Positions 35,701-41,008 of a stretch of DNA of 64,000 bases are shown here, piece after piece. Numbering within the stretch: the first letter of the stretch is position 1; the number at the start of each line of letters is the position of its first letter. A program made the translations under genes and the position numbers. This DNA is from Trileptium ribeirensis. Lineage: Eukaryota; Nematoda; Enoplea; Enoplida; Thoracostomopsidae. Below the pieces are notes generated by a model that made no database searches, was not told the origin of the DNA, and saw nothing but the letters and a program-made list of their open reading frames with translations. The stretch spans positions 16,063 through 80,062 of the forward strand of contig JASANE010011980.1 of the NCBI GenBank assembly GCA_030248225.1, in the 5' to 3' direction.

Positions 35701-35944
35701 ACCTGATTAACGGCGTGCCTGTCTGTATAATGTCCTACTGTATACAGACGTATTTTTGTTTTCTCAATTCCTTGTCCCCGAAAATTGTTCACGCTTGTTG
35801 TATGTGTTCTATGATGAATGTTAAATTAATCCTTTGTATGAATGTTTTGTATAAATTTTAGACGAACTTGTGCACGAAAAGGAGAACTTGATGACAATTT
35901 CAAAGGAATTGGATCAAACGTTCTTGGAATTGGCGAATATCTAA
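2632..35944 (+). CDS. lev-11: Tropomyosin gene, 3' part with three sets of alternative exons
   Basis: Tropomyosin is a two-chain alpha-helical coiled coil that lies along actin filaments and controls access of myosin and other actin-binding proteins, in muscle and in the cytoskeleton. Eleven exons are visible: three alternative exons 4 (each 118 nt), one exon 5 (71 nt), three alternative fused exons 6/7 (each 139 nt), one exon 8 (70 nt) and three alternative last exons 9 (each 83 nt with stop). Any one exon from each set sums to 481 nt and encodes residues about 126-284 of the standard 284-residue protein. All junctions agree in phase: 2 into exon 4, 0 into 5, 2 into 6/7, 0 into 8, 1 into 9. 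The sequence is nematode-like. Exons 1-3 and the promoter lie outside the window. Introns are 0.26 to 6.2 kb and full of small transposons. Confidence 0.95.
3255..3550. repeat. Dispersed repeat R1, copy 1
   Basis: This segment aligns by eye, in the same orientation, with about 9750-10040. Shared blocks include the strings around CTGAGAAAG, AATATAAGCAGTA, TTTTGTNATAACC, GTTAG(A/G)A and AAATCCTGG, in the same order and spacing. The copies have diverged clearly and no terminal inverted repeat was found, so the family and boundaries are unknown. It is probably an old mobile element. Confidence 0.6.
3916..3997. repeat. Short repeat R4, copy 1 (partner at 63777)
   Basis: About 80 bases starting AAACTAGTAGC and containing the exact core ATCGCCAAGGTGGTGAATT and TGTCGAATATGTAATTT recur in the same orientation 60 kb downstream at 63777-63852. 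Similarity fades at both ends. It may be the end of a mobile element or a small conserved RNA gene; no snRNA or spliced-leader RNA signature was recognised. Confidence 0.6.
5267..5485. mobile_element. 219-bp MITE with TIR and 5-bp target duplication
   Basis: The left end CTGGTTAGTCCAAACTTCGG and the right end CGACTTTGGACTAACCAG are inverted copies (14-15 bp nearly perfect). The element is flanked on both sides by ATAAG (5262-5266 and 5486-5490), which fits a 5-bp target-site duplication. The interior contains two GGGGTACC-type blocks and no coding capacity. The superfamily is not assigned. Confidence 0.7.
5551..5889 (-). CDS. Hypothetical 112-residue open frame, antisense in tropomyosin intron
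   Basis: The frame starts at an ATG with an in-frame stop three codons upstream. It encodes a 112-residue protein of balanced, protein-like composition: a helix-rich stretch with [18 protein letters not shown], a hydrophobic segment [16 protein letters not shown] and a basic tail with RRHR and [13 protein letters not shown]. No family was recognised. It lies in the intron between exons 4a and 4b, on the opposite strand. It could be a small nested gene, one exon of a larger gene, a mobile-element remnant or chance. No regulatory or splice evidence supports it strongly. Confidence 0.3.
   Translation of the reverse strand: MLINTTKVVHEIVVYSHGVRILDLQNIALFSEQTIDYVKASTKLIDQINDPDKNVLNQMYKENADDIVVLFFELLCLSAKYIVRRHRAISDTDKDKHKRFGRQYKTKLCYGV
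6713..6750. repeat. 19-bp exact tandem duplication
   Basis: The unit GCAGTGAATATTTGTCGCC occurs twice head to tail (6713-6731 and 6732-6750) about 135 bases before exon 4b. Confidence 0.9.
6886..7003 (+). CDS. lev-11: Tropomyosin alternative exon 4b
   Basis: This is the second version of residues 126-164. After a split codon it starts [20 protein letters not shown] and ends [10 protein letters not shown]. It has the same length (118 nt) and phases as 4a, acceptor TTACAG and donor GAA|GTTAGT. It keeps RKALENR from the family but replaces the usual AEEADRKY with LQETETKY, so the C-terminal third of the segment is more acidic and less typical. Inferred to be used instead of 4a or 4c. Confidence 0.92.
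7262..7379 (+). CDS. lev-11: Tropomyosin alternative exon 4c
   Basis: This third version of residues 126-164 begins [20 protein letters not shown] and ends [11 protein letters not shown]. It lacks the family motif RK.LENR but ends with a conserved (A)DADKKYDE just before exon 5. It is again exactly 118 nt with the same phases; acceptor TTTGCAG, donor GAG|GTAGCA. It follows exon 4b after only 258 bases. The change of the N-terminal half suggests a distinct isoform class. Confidence 0.92.
8336..8512. mobile_element. Palindromic MITE, TA target, copy 1
   Basis: The ends are CAGTATTCGCTATAAATGA and, inverted, CAGTACTCGCCATAAATGA, and the element is flanked by TA on each side (8334-8335, 8513-8514). 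The interior has GAACGAAC/TTTCGAA-type strings shared with the copy at 23609-23810. Ends beginning CAGT with a TA target fit Tc1/mariner superfamily elements, perhaps pogo-like; this assignment is inference from the ends only. Confidence 0.75.
9750..10040. repeat. Dispersed repeat R1, copy 2
   Basis: This is the partner of about 3255-3550, in the same orientation. It shares ordered blocks, including ACTGAGAAAG, AATATAAGCAGTAGAAT and AAATCCTGG. It ends shortly before the MITE at 10163. Boundaries are approximate. Confidence 0.6.
10163..10278. mobile_element. Short palindromic MITE
   Basis: The left arm CAGTGCGCGCCAGAAATGAC and the right arm read inverted (CAGATCCCGCCAAAAATGAC) match through ACTGTCGC and on to CTCGAG, so most of the 116 bp folds into one hairpin. 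The first bases and the CGCCARAAATGA core match the ends of the elements at 8336, 20159 and 23609. The flanking dinucleotides (TG and GT) are not TA, so the target site has changed or the boundaries are off by a few bases. Confidence 0.65.
10285..10625. mobile_element. Repeat R2, copy 1, with short TIR
   Basis: It begins CCTGTCCACAG and ends with the exact inverse CTGTGGACAGG. It aligns over most of its length, in the same orientation, with 31200-31506: shared strings include AATAGTGGTAATTAA, AGTTGAACATGGG, TCTCACGAACAT and GGATTTGGAAAGTGG. No clear target duplication was found. It is inferred to be a nonautonomous DNA element sitting directly beside the MITE at 10163-10278. Confidence 0.65.
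11770..11833. other. GC-rich hairpin
   Basis: GGTTATTCGCGGG at 11770-11782 and CCCGCGAATATCC at 11821-11833 pair in 12 of 13 positions, with a 38-base loop, in a locally CpG-rich patch about 350 bases before exon 5. Function unknown. Confidence 0.55.
12180..12250 (+). CDS. lev-11: Tropomyosin exon 5 (constitutive)
   Basis: It encodes [20 protein letters not shown] plus AGE and the first two bases of the next codon, the most conserved segment of the family (residues about 165-188). Acceptor CTTTAG, donor AA|GTAAGA. Only one version was found, so every isoform should carry it. It ends in phase 2, which all three exons 6/7 match. Confidence 0.95.
12251..13971. other. Intron between tropomyosin exons 5 and 6/7a
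   Basis: This AT-rich 1.7-kb intron holds an A/T-dense tract around 13190-13260 and a 46-bp tandem duplication at 13581-13672. Nothing else was recognised. Confidence 0.7.
13581..13672. repeat. 46-bp exact tandem duplication
   Basis: The unit starts GTTTGTGTTTGGACTAAG and ends AGGCACCACGAC. It occurs twice without a difference (13581-13626 and 13627-13672), which indicates a recent duplication. Confidence 0.92.
13972..14110 (+). CDS. lev-11: Tropomyosin alternative exon 6/7a
   Basis: It encodes [20 protein letters not shown] and ends [16 protein letters not shown] (residues about 189-234), the fused equivalent of vertebrate exons 6 and 7. It has 139 nt, phase 2 in and phase 0 out; acceptor TGTACAG, donor GAG|GTTTGT. 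The first half is nearly identical to 6/7c; the second half differs ([16 protein letters not shown] against [16 protein letters not shown]). Confidence 0.94.
14111..15424. other. Intron between exons 6/7a and 6/7b
   Basis: This AT-rich 1.3-kb intron contains nothing recognisable on either strand. Confidence 0.6.
15425..15563 (+). CDS. lev-11: Tropomyosin alternative exon 6/7b (divergent)
   Basis: It has the same length (139 nt) and phases as 6/7a and 6/7c. After a split codon it reads [20 protein letters not shown] and ends [14 protein letters not shown]. The conserved [17 protein letters not shown] block has become [17 protein letters not shown], and the segment carries clearly more arginine and lysine. 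Acceptor TGGTAG (weak pyrimidine tract), donor GAG|GTACGT. Heptads and frame are intact, so it is probably functional and gives a distinct actin-contact surface. Confidence 0.9.
15564..18315. other. Intron between exons 6/7b and 6/7c
   Basis: This 2.75-kb intron contains the 811-bp hAT-type MITE (17173-17983). The stretch 15570-17160 shows no coding or repeat signal that could be supported. Confidence 0.65.
17173..17983. mobile_element. 811-bp hAT-type MITE with CCCGGA arrays
   Basis: The exact terminal inverted repeat TAGAGTTGCA / TGCAACTCTA is flanked by a perfect 8-bp target duplication ATGCTAAC (17165-17172 and 17984-17991), the target length typical of the hAT superfamily. Inside each end lies an array of about 28-bp units built on ACCCGGACCCGGAATTT: about six units at 17198-17358 and four at 17861-17973. 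Both arrays run in the same orientation, which is unusual because subterminal transposase-binding repeats are often inverted. The central 500 bp encodes no transposase. The open frames across the arrays are a by-product of the repeats. Confidence 0.88.
18316..18454 (+). CDS. lev-11: Tropomyosin alternative exon 6/7c (canonical)
   Basis: It encodes [20 protein letters not shown], then [20 protein letters not shown] and SSRLKE. This is the version closest to published nematode tropomyosins and is inferred to be the main body-muscle form. It has 139 nt, acceptor GTTGCAG and donor GAG|GTTTGG. Confidence 0.95.
18508..19035. repeat. Diverged tandem duplication, unit about 265 bp
   Basis: Two head-to-tail copies (about 18508-18771 and 18772-19035) share ordered blocks such as ATGATTCTGGTGC, TTTGTTGATATA, GGAACTGGGTCAC, TTTCAGTAGTAAC and GGGCAACTGCCATGAAAG. 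Both contain GACCCGGT-type strings also found at the ends of the hAT element at 45522-47377. Confidence 0.75.
18654..20106. mobile_element. Candidate hAT element related to the one at 45522
   Basis: The left end CAGAGATGGAACTGGGTCA and the right end, read inverted, CAGAGGTAGAACCGGGGG, resemble the ends of the hAT element at 45522-47377 (CAGAGATGAAACCGGGTCA). The right 70 bases share its GTGACCC-rich layout. The flanks (TCGAACTG, AGAACGAC) do not form a clean 8-bp duplication, so this may be an old copy or two unrelated ends. No transposase was seen. Confidence 0.4.
20159..20324. mobile_element. Palindromic MITE related to 10163-10278
   Basis: The left end CAGTTCTTGCCAAACATGAC and the right end, inverted, CAGTACCCGCCAAAATGAAT match each other and the ends of the elements at 10163, 8336 and 23609. 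CTCGCTCGAGATTTCGA in the interior matches the 10163 copy. It is preceded by TA and followed by CA, consistent with a mutated TA target. Confidence 0.65.
22829..22876. repeat. 19-bp exact direct repeat
   Basis: ACTATGTTAATATAGTCTC occurs at 22829-22847 and 22858-22876, separated by ten bases. Confidence 0.9.
23295..23430 (-). repeat. Inverted fragment of the hairpin repeat at 39480-39935
   Basis: Read on the minus strand it contains TTTCTAACGTTATAACGT and the GTTACTTGGGCC and AATGCAGG/CCGTTCTCGA/ATACTAAGCC strings found at 39640-39810. The long outer arms are absent. It is a truncated or deletion copy. Confidence 0.6.
23609..23810. mobile_element. Palindromic MITE, TA target, copy 2
   Basis: The left end is CGGTACTCGCCAGAAGTGAG and the right end, inverted, CAGTACTCGCCAGAAATGAG. 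TA lies on both sides (23607-23608, 23811-23812). The ends and the GAACGAAC/CGAACAAATTT interior match 8336-8512. It is a nonautonomous Tc1/mariner-type element by target site and ends; the pogo-like label is inference. Confidence 0.8.
23959..24028 (+). CDS. lev-11: Tropomyosin exon 8 (constitutive)
   Basis: It encodes [20 protein letters not shown] and RLE plus one base of the next codon (residues about 235-257). The acceptor is CTTACAG and the donor GAAG|GTATGG. The sequence matches the nematode consensus closely. It ends in phase 1, matched by all three terminal exons. Confidence 0.95.
27976..28020. repeat. Direct repeat R5, copy 1
   Basis: It reads TTAATAACAACGATCGGT and then ATAGGGTATGAATAAAGA. 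The same two strings recur at 29463-29502 in the same orientation, 1.5 kb downstream. This could be the ends of an inserted element or a duplicated segment; no LTR hallmarks were found. Confidence 0.65.
28040..28240. repeat. Diverged tandem duplication, unit about 110 bp
   Basis: AATGGCAATACAATTATAT...AATATGTGCCTGTATGGC is followed by CATGGCAATGCAATCATAT...AATATGTGCCTTTATGGC. Confidence 0.6.
29463..29502. repeat. Direct repeat R5, copy 2
   Basis: Partner of 27976-28020, lacking about nine bases between the two shared strings. Confidence 0.65.
30187..30269 (+). CDS. lev-11: Tropomyosin alternative terminal exon 9a
   Basis: Completing a split codon it encodes [20 protein letters not shown] and ends VSEIQGS followed by TAA. 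That is 27 residues, exactly the length needed for a 284-residue protein. Acceptor CTCCAG. The C-terminus lacks the muscle-type F.EL ending of 9c, so a cytoskeletal or tissue-specific isoform is inferred. A candidate polyadenylation signal AATAAA is at 30688-30693. Confidence 0.93.
30688..30693 (+). terminator. Candidate poly(A) signal for exon 9a transcripts
   Basis: AATAAA lies 419 bases after the stop codon of exon 9a. Supported by position and motif only. Confidence 0.35.
30832..31131 (-). CDS. Hypothetical antisense open frame between exons 9a and 9b
   Basis: The frame covers about 99 codons with protein-like composition. It includes a [12 protein letters not shown] acidic stretch, a region with two cysteines ([16 protein letters not shown]) and a stop after MLQQAIW. 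There is no ATG at its start; an in-frame stop lies just upstream. A possible acceptor GCTACAG on the minus strand would make it a last exon of an antisense gene. No family was recognised and chance is a real alternative. Confidence 0.22.
   Translation of the reverse strand: MLQQRNEITVPSTTEEARETTEEEFAVVATNCAYSRVLCEHYDAFFTDLMYTVVGVRYSISKAINYQQTPLRHKNVDAAGAKDILYQEVMTMMLQQAIW
31200..31506. mobile_element. Repeat R2, copy 2
   Basis: Aligns with 10285-10625 in the same orientation and ends with the same CACTGTGGACAGG. The left end is less clear, near CTTCGGGGGACCCC, a string that also occurs with one change about 60 bases upstream. Confidence 0.6.
31778..31860 (+). CDS. lev-11: Tropomyosin alternative terminal exon 9b
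   Basis: It encodes, with the split codon, [20 protein letters not shown] and ends ISDIQNL with TAA: 27 residues in the same register as 9a and 9c. The acceptor is a strong TTTTTCAG. Like 9a it ends in an (I)S(D/E)IQ pattern, so 9a and 9b look like relatives distinct from 9c. A weak ATTAAA occurs at 32181-32186. Confidence 0.93.
31861..35861. other. Region between exons 9b and 9c
   Basis: It contains the 3' UTR of 9b and intron sequence, plus the palindromic MITE at 32625-32875. The rest (32880-35850) is AT-rich; no exon, RNA gene or repeat could be supported. Confidence 0.65.
32625..32875. mobile_element. MITE with inverted ends
   Basis: CCCCTCAGTTTTGAGGGTG at 32625-32643 and CACCCTCAAAACTGAAGGG at 32857-32875 are near-perfect inverses, with CCCCTC/GAGGGG-rich material between. 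No target duplication was identified, so the outer limits are approximate and the family unknown. Confidence 0.65.
35862..35944 (+). CDS. lev-11: Tropomyosin alternative terminal exon 9c (muscle-like)
   Basis: It encodes [20 protein letters not shown] and ends FLELANI with TAA. It is the closest match to the muscle-type nematode C-terminus, whose pattern is DELVHEKE...IS.ELD.TF.EL. Acceptor ATTTTAG. It is the most distal of the three, so its use requires skipping two terminal exons and their poly(A) sites. A candidate AATAAA lies at 36674-36679. Confidence 0.95.
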
Positions 35945-38910
35945 GGCGCTTCCTGTCGTCAGCCTTTTAATAATAATACATTGTCGTGTAAGATTATGTG
36001 TGATGCGCTGATGAAACCTAGCACATTATATGTATCGATACAATCGACGTGAATCACCTTACTAAAGAAATACATAGCTTGAAGATTATACTTTTTGTTT
36101 AATAGAATAAGGATTGTTTCAGCGAAAATTAGGAACTTTTTTGGACACAAATGTGGGTTATAGTAAAATCTTTGTATGGAATGAAATTTTCCATTTTTAA
36201 CTTATTTCTGCCTTCAAATTAATTTACACTGCCTTTTTATTATTTAAACGGAAGTAGCACGGCATTTCTGTGGCATATAGTTGGTATATGTGCTTGTAAC
36301 ATTGATTCTTTTGATGGTTCCGTACTGCGCTAAACTAAAATGGAACGGTAACTATGCTTAAAGATTCTAAGGAATTACACGTGTGAATACATCGTGCATT
36401 TTTTATTTACAGATTTTATATTATACTAAAGGCGTGCGTATTTTTGACTTATGGCAAATAGCTTTCCAATGTCAGCTCATCTGACGTGTTTTGGGCGTTT
36501 ATCACAGTTGCCATTATAACGTGGCTCGCATGTTAATTTTATATCTGTGTATCAACAACGGTGCTCCTCCTTCGTCTCTGTTACATTTAAGCTCATTTTG
36601 TATTTAATATTTCGAGATTGTAGTCTTGTTTATGTCCTGGTGTTTGGTTGTTGTGTTTCCTTGGAAGTGAACAAATAAATAGTATATATATATATATATA
36701 TACTACATTTTATGAATAGCTGAATCTGTGTTGTGCCAGGCTAAATTAGAAGTACTATAACAGCCAAATAATACCAGAATTTATTCTCAAAATTGCTGAA
36801 TTCAACCCAAGATTTCACTATGGGTTGGTGTACTTAATCTGTATTTGACTTTAGTTATATATCGGACTTTTGACTGGGACATTAACGGACTCAGGTATAT
36901 ACTGATTTTTACTGGGATGTCGTATACATATACGATATGTTGCATTCGTGTGTATCAACAATATATTAGACAATAATATAGATACTTTTTTTAATTATAT
37001 ATACTATAATAAAACGTTTTTGGCTGGCTTAAAATTACTTGTTATTTCTAAACAATGCTGTCCTAGATTCGGCTGTTCAGTCAATAAAGTGTTTAGTAAA
37101 AGCTGCCTCTGTATTGTGTTGAAGTTTTTTTTTTGGTGGCGATTTTATTACATTTATGTAGAACAATAGTCATCTTTGCTTCAGAACTTGTCTGGTGCGT
37201 TACCGGTCAACATGCACGTTGTATAACTAGTTATGTTTGTGCAACCCTAGAGGTATTCCAGGGTACGAGCACCTCCGGGTCGAATATGAATAAAACCTTA
37301 AACATGCGGAGGCTCACAGTGCTACATTTTCAGCATTAAGGCTGTTGTCGAAATAAGATGGCTCCGCATATATCGTTAGTGTAACCAATAGACATAGCTG
37401 TCCCGTTTAGTGAATCGCACGGTATCGAAATTATATGACTATTATATGATTTTGCATTATAGTAACTACTTCGGGGATGCTCCTACAGTTCGTCAGAGTG
37501 CACTGTTATCAAAATGACTAAATTGTACCTCCATTAGTGGTGTTTAAAGGAGTGGTTCGTTTTCTTCAGTAGTTGCTATCTGAGATGCAGATGCATGCGA
37601 GTGTGCGTCCATAATTAGTGATTTTGTGGGATATAATCGCTATAGAAAAAAATATGGGACGAAGTATCGGACCAATTTTATAGTAACTCTAAAATATTTT
37701 GTTCGAGACGCCTGGGTGGACCTAGGTGACGTTAGCAGTGTAATTTCTTTGCTGTGTAAACGCCAAAGCCAATGCAGGAGCGTAGTTTAAGACTAAATAA
37801 TCAGCTTGCAAAACCGGCAGGTTTACTGGTTACGGGCCTAAAACTCTGTCGGTGGTTCTAATGGCGGTTTACAGCGCTCCAATGTCCCCGCTGGCTAGTG
37901 GATCGTTGCGCAGGTACCCCTACGAGGGAGATTGTTTCAAATGGCAAACAATACGTTTTTGAGCATTTAGACTTGTTTTGAGAGGCTGAACAAATAAGCA
38001 CGATTTGTTTTGTTGCTATTTTTTCGTATGATTGTGCTGAGTCCGCAAAGCTGTTGTTTATGGGGGGGTTGGCTGCTGTGCTCAAGCGCATGTTTACACA
38101 AACTTGGTGGTAACGGCCGCGCACTGACGCTTTGTTATAGTTGCCGTTGTCACCTTAGGACATTTCGCGCTCGTGAGTTTTGGCGCTTTAACTAGGGCTT
38201 TGAACACAGTTATATATATGCTTTTATCTTTCAAGCCCTGAATTTTATTATGCTGAAAGTCGTGATGTATATAATATGAACGGCTGGAACCAATTATAGT
38301 AAATTGTTTCCAGCTTGCTGCCCAATAAAAATCTATTTTCACACAGACCTGCAACGTGATAAGTACAGTGACAATGCAGCGTCTATAGCTGTATAGAGGA
38401 TGAATCGCTGTTTAAACTAATTTCAGTGTTACTCATATCGTTCGAGAGGTTTTGCAGTTTTCATTTATTTTGTACCAGACGGATGCATTTAAAAATTCGT
38501 TGCTCAATTTTGGTTTCAACGGTTGGTAGCAGTATTTTCATTAACAAATCAGCTAACTTTGTTTTGTTAATCATTCCAGAGATTTAGTGGAGTCTATTAC
38601 CGAAAGTTGTACCTTTAACGACCCTGAGGTTACTAGCGCCAATTTACAAGATATGCGAGAATAATGGAATGATTGCTGAACTATGCGGTGACTTTATGTG
38701 GAAGAAAAATATGTTTAGGTAATGTGGTAATTTATCGTTGTGAAAAGGCACGTGGTTGTTACACCAATTATCATGCGCAATAATACTAACAGAATAAATT
38801 TGGACTTGCTTCGATGTGGCTTACTAAGGGTTACGAGGTAACCTGGATTAGGAAGTCACAGTTTTGTTTATCTATAAAGGCCGGCTGTGCGTAAATTCTA
38901 TAATATATGT
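35945..38910. other. Tropomyosin 3' flank and intergenic DNA
   Basis: The first 0.7 kb is the likely 3' UTR of exon 9c transcripts, up to AATAAA at 36674. A short (TA)n microsatellite follows at about 36687-36706. No gene, RNA or clear repeat was found in the rest. Confidence 0.6.
36674..36679 (+). terminator. Candidate poly(A) signal for exon 9c transcripts
   Basis: AATAAA 730 bases after the stop codon, just before a (TA)n run. Motif and position only. Confidence 0.35.
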
Positions 38911-39439
38911 ATAGTTTGCTTTTTCGCTCAGATTGGCGAAACGTAAAAAGTCCAAAATTAGGATCGCACCGAACCTTCGAGCAGGGGCCTAAAATCACAT
39001 ACAGCAGACGCCCGGAAGTCTTGCTTAACAATCGACAATTGACATAAGTGTTAAATTTGTGTTTTTCGCTCAGATTGGCTAAAAGGGAAACATAAAAAGT
39101 TCAAAGTTAGGATCGCATCGAACCCCCAAGCAGGGTCCTATAATCACATTCAGCAGACGCCCTTGAGCTTTACATGACAGTCGGCTACTGGCACAACAAC
39201 TGTTTTTTTCGCTCAGATTAGCGAAAAGTGAAACGTAAAATGTTCAAAGTTAGGATCGAACCGAACCCTCGAGCAGGCGCCTAAAATCACATGCAGCAGA
39301 CGCCCGTGATATTTACATAGCAATCGGCTATTGGTACAGCAACTGTTAAATTTGTGTTTTTCGTTCCGGTTGGCGAAAAGTGAAACGTAAAAAGTTCAAA
39401 GTTACGATTGAACCAATCTTCAAGCAGGCGCCTATAATC
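38911..39439. repeat. Satellite array, left block (4 monomers)
   Basis: Four monomers of about 142-152 bp share TTTTTCGCTCAGATTGGCG, AAAGTTCAAAGTTA, CTCGAGCAGG and CCTATAATCACATGCAGCAG. Monomer landmarks (CGCTCA, or CGTTCC in the fourth) lie at 38925, 39067, 39210 and 39362. The block stops at the insertion that begins at 39440. Confidence 0.9.
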
Positions 39440-41008
39440 CATGCTTGGTTTTTTCTTCGATTTTTTAGGTCTAGTCTAGGTCCCCCTTGGGAACCCAAAA
39501 TTTTTTTCTTCGGAATACGGTCATGTTGTGTACCTTTCCTCTTGTTTTGATGAGAGAAGTGTACTGTTGTGTGTTTTATTGAAATCAACGCCACCGTTCG
39601 AAAGTTGAGGGCCCAAGTAGCCTGGAAGGGCGGAAATAAAATGCAGGCCATCCCGTTCTCGATATACTAAGCCTTAGTCGTAGCCTAAGCTAAGTGCTTA
39701 TATGAGACATACACTAAGCCTGTGTCGGATGGCTGCCGCCCCCGAACCCCGCTCTAAGCTGTTCATTTTTCTAACGTTATAACGTAGCCCCGCAGGGTTA
39801 CTTGGGCCCCTTATAACTTTCTAATGGTGGCGTAGATTTCAATAAAATACCAGTAGATTTATCTCATCAAACCAAGACGAACGATACCCAACATGACCAT
39901 ATTCCGAAGCAAAAATTTTGGATTCCCAAGGGGTCTCAAAAAGTAGGAAAAAATTTCCAGGGATGTAGGTGAAATGAGCATTTTCTGAACCGCCTCATCG
40001 AGCTGAGTCGATTTATACCAAAATCGGCTCTGAAATCTTCAAAACTGACCAAATTCTAGCTGTGGGGCTAAAAGAAAAGACCCGAATTTGCAACCACTAC
40101 AACACAGTGCAGCGGCATTTAAATCTTTCCAACGGGCACGGTTATGCTAAACCACACGGTGGCGTAGGAGTACGCATAACGATAGGAGTGCGTATGATTA
40201 TTTCGTTCGAATTAATAGTGAAAATACTTCATATTTGTAGTATTGTGTAAACTTACTAACATGGTGTCAAACTGCGCACCGTCCAAGTAACGCTGGAAGC
40301 GCATTAATACAATAGAGTATGTAATTTATGTCTACGATCCAACTCTCGATCTATTTAATATATTACCTGTCGTGCTAAAAATGCCATACTAAGTGGGTCA
40401 ATGTGGCTGTTTCAATATATTGTGCGAACACAGATTCTCTCTCACTTCCTTATGACAATGGTTTCCTAATAATATAGCCTGCAGGTATCTATCACAGGTA
40501 AGCAGACCGGTGCGGGGAGTGGGATGGTGGTAGATAATCACCAAGGGGTATAACCCGTAGGTTTTGGGTTTTTCTTGGAGGGGGCTGACTTTATCGGTAA
40601 CCAACCCCCGTTGCATATCCACTTGTGGGCATGTGTACTTGGCCTGTGTCTGCCTCGTTTACTGCTTTCATATACTCGATACAAATCCCATGGCTCTATT
40701 CAGTACCGCGCCTATTTAATTTAAATTTGCCATCTCGCAAAAGTTACTGATGCTGTGAAGGAAGCAAGCTATGCTTATGCTAAGATTATATATTTAGTCA
40801 CTGCTTGGAAGATCGTGTTATACCATTTCTAACATATAAATAATAAGCATGAAATGTAAAGGCTGCTTAAGTGAGTGTAAATAATGCGCACGGCCGTAAT
40901 ATTTTGTTGCATAACGGTTTTCCAACTATTTTCGGCTCCAAAATTCTCAAATAGTTTTTTGCAGGAAAAACACTTTTTTCCGTTGGTTTTTTCCGGTGCC
41001 CAACCCTG
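39440..41008. mobile_element. 1.57-kb insertion splitting the satellite
   Basis: The satellite monomer is interrupted after CTATAATC (39432-39439) and resumes with CTATAATC (41009-41016), an exact 8-bp target duplication. If CATGC is counted as satellite the duplication is 13-14 bp with one missing base. Ends are CATGCTTGG and, inverted, CAGGGTTGG, a weak inverted repeat of hAT type. It carries the long imperfect hairpin (39480-39935) but no recognisable transposase. The hAT label is inference from target length and end sequence. Confidence 0.65.
39480..39935. repeat. Long imperfect hairpin (foldback repeat)
   Basis: The left arm (about 39480-39625) and right arm (about 39790-39935) are inverted copies about 145 bases long: CTTGGGAACCCAAAATTTTT pairs with AAAAATTTTGGATTCCCAAG, and GGGCCCAAGTA pairs with TACTTGGGCCC. 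The loop is about 160 bases. A transcript across it would form a long double-stranded RNA. Partial copies occur at 23295-23430 (inverted) and 44755-44900. Confidence 0.75.
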
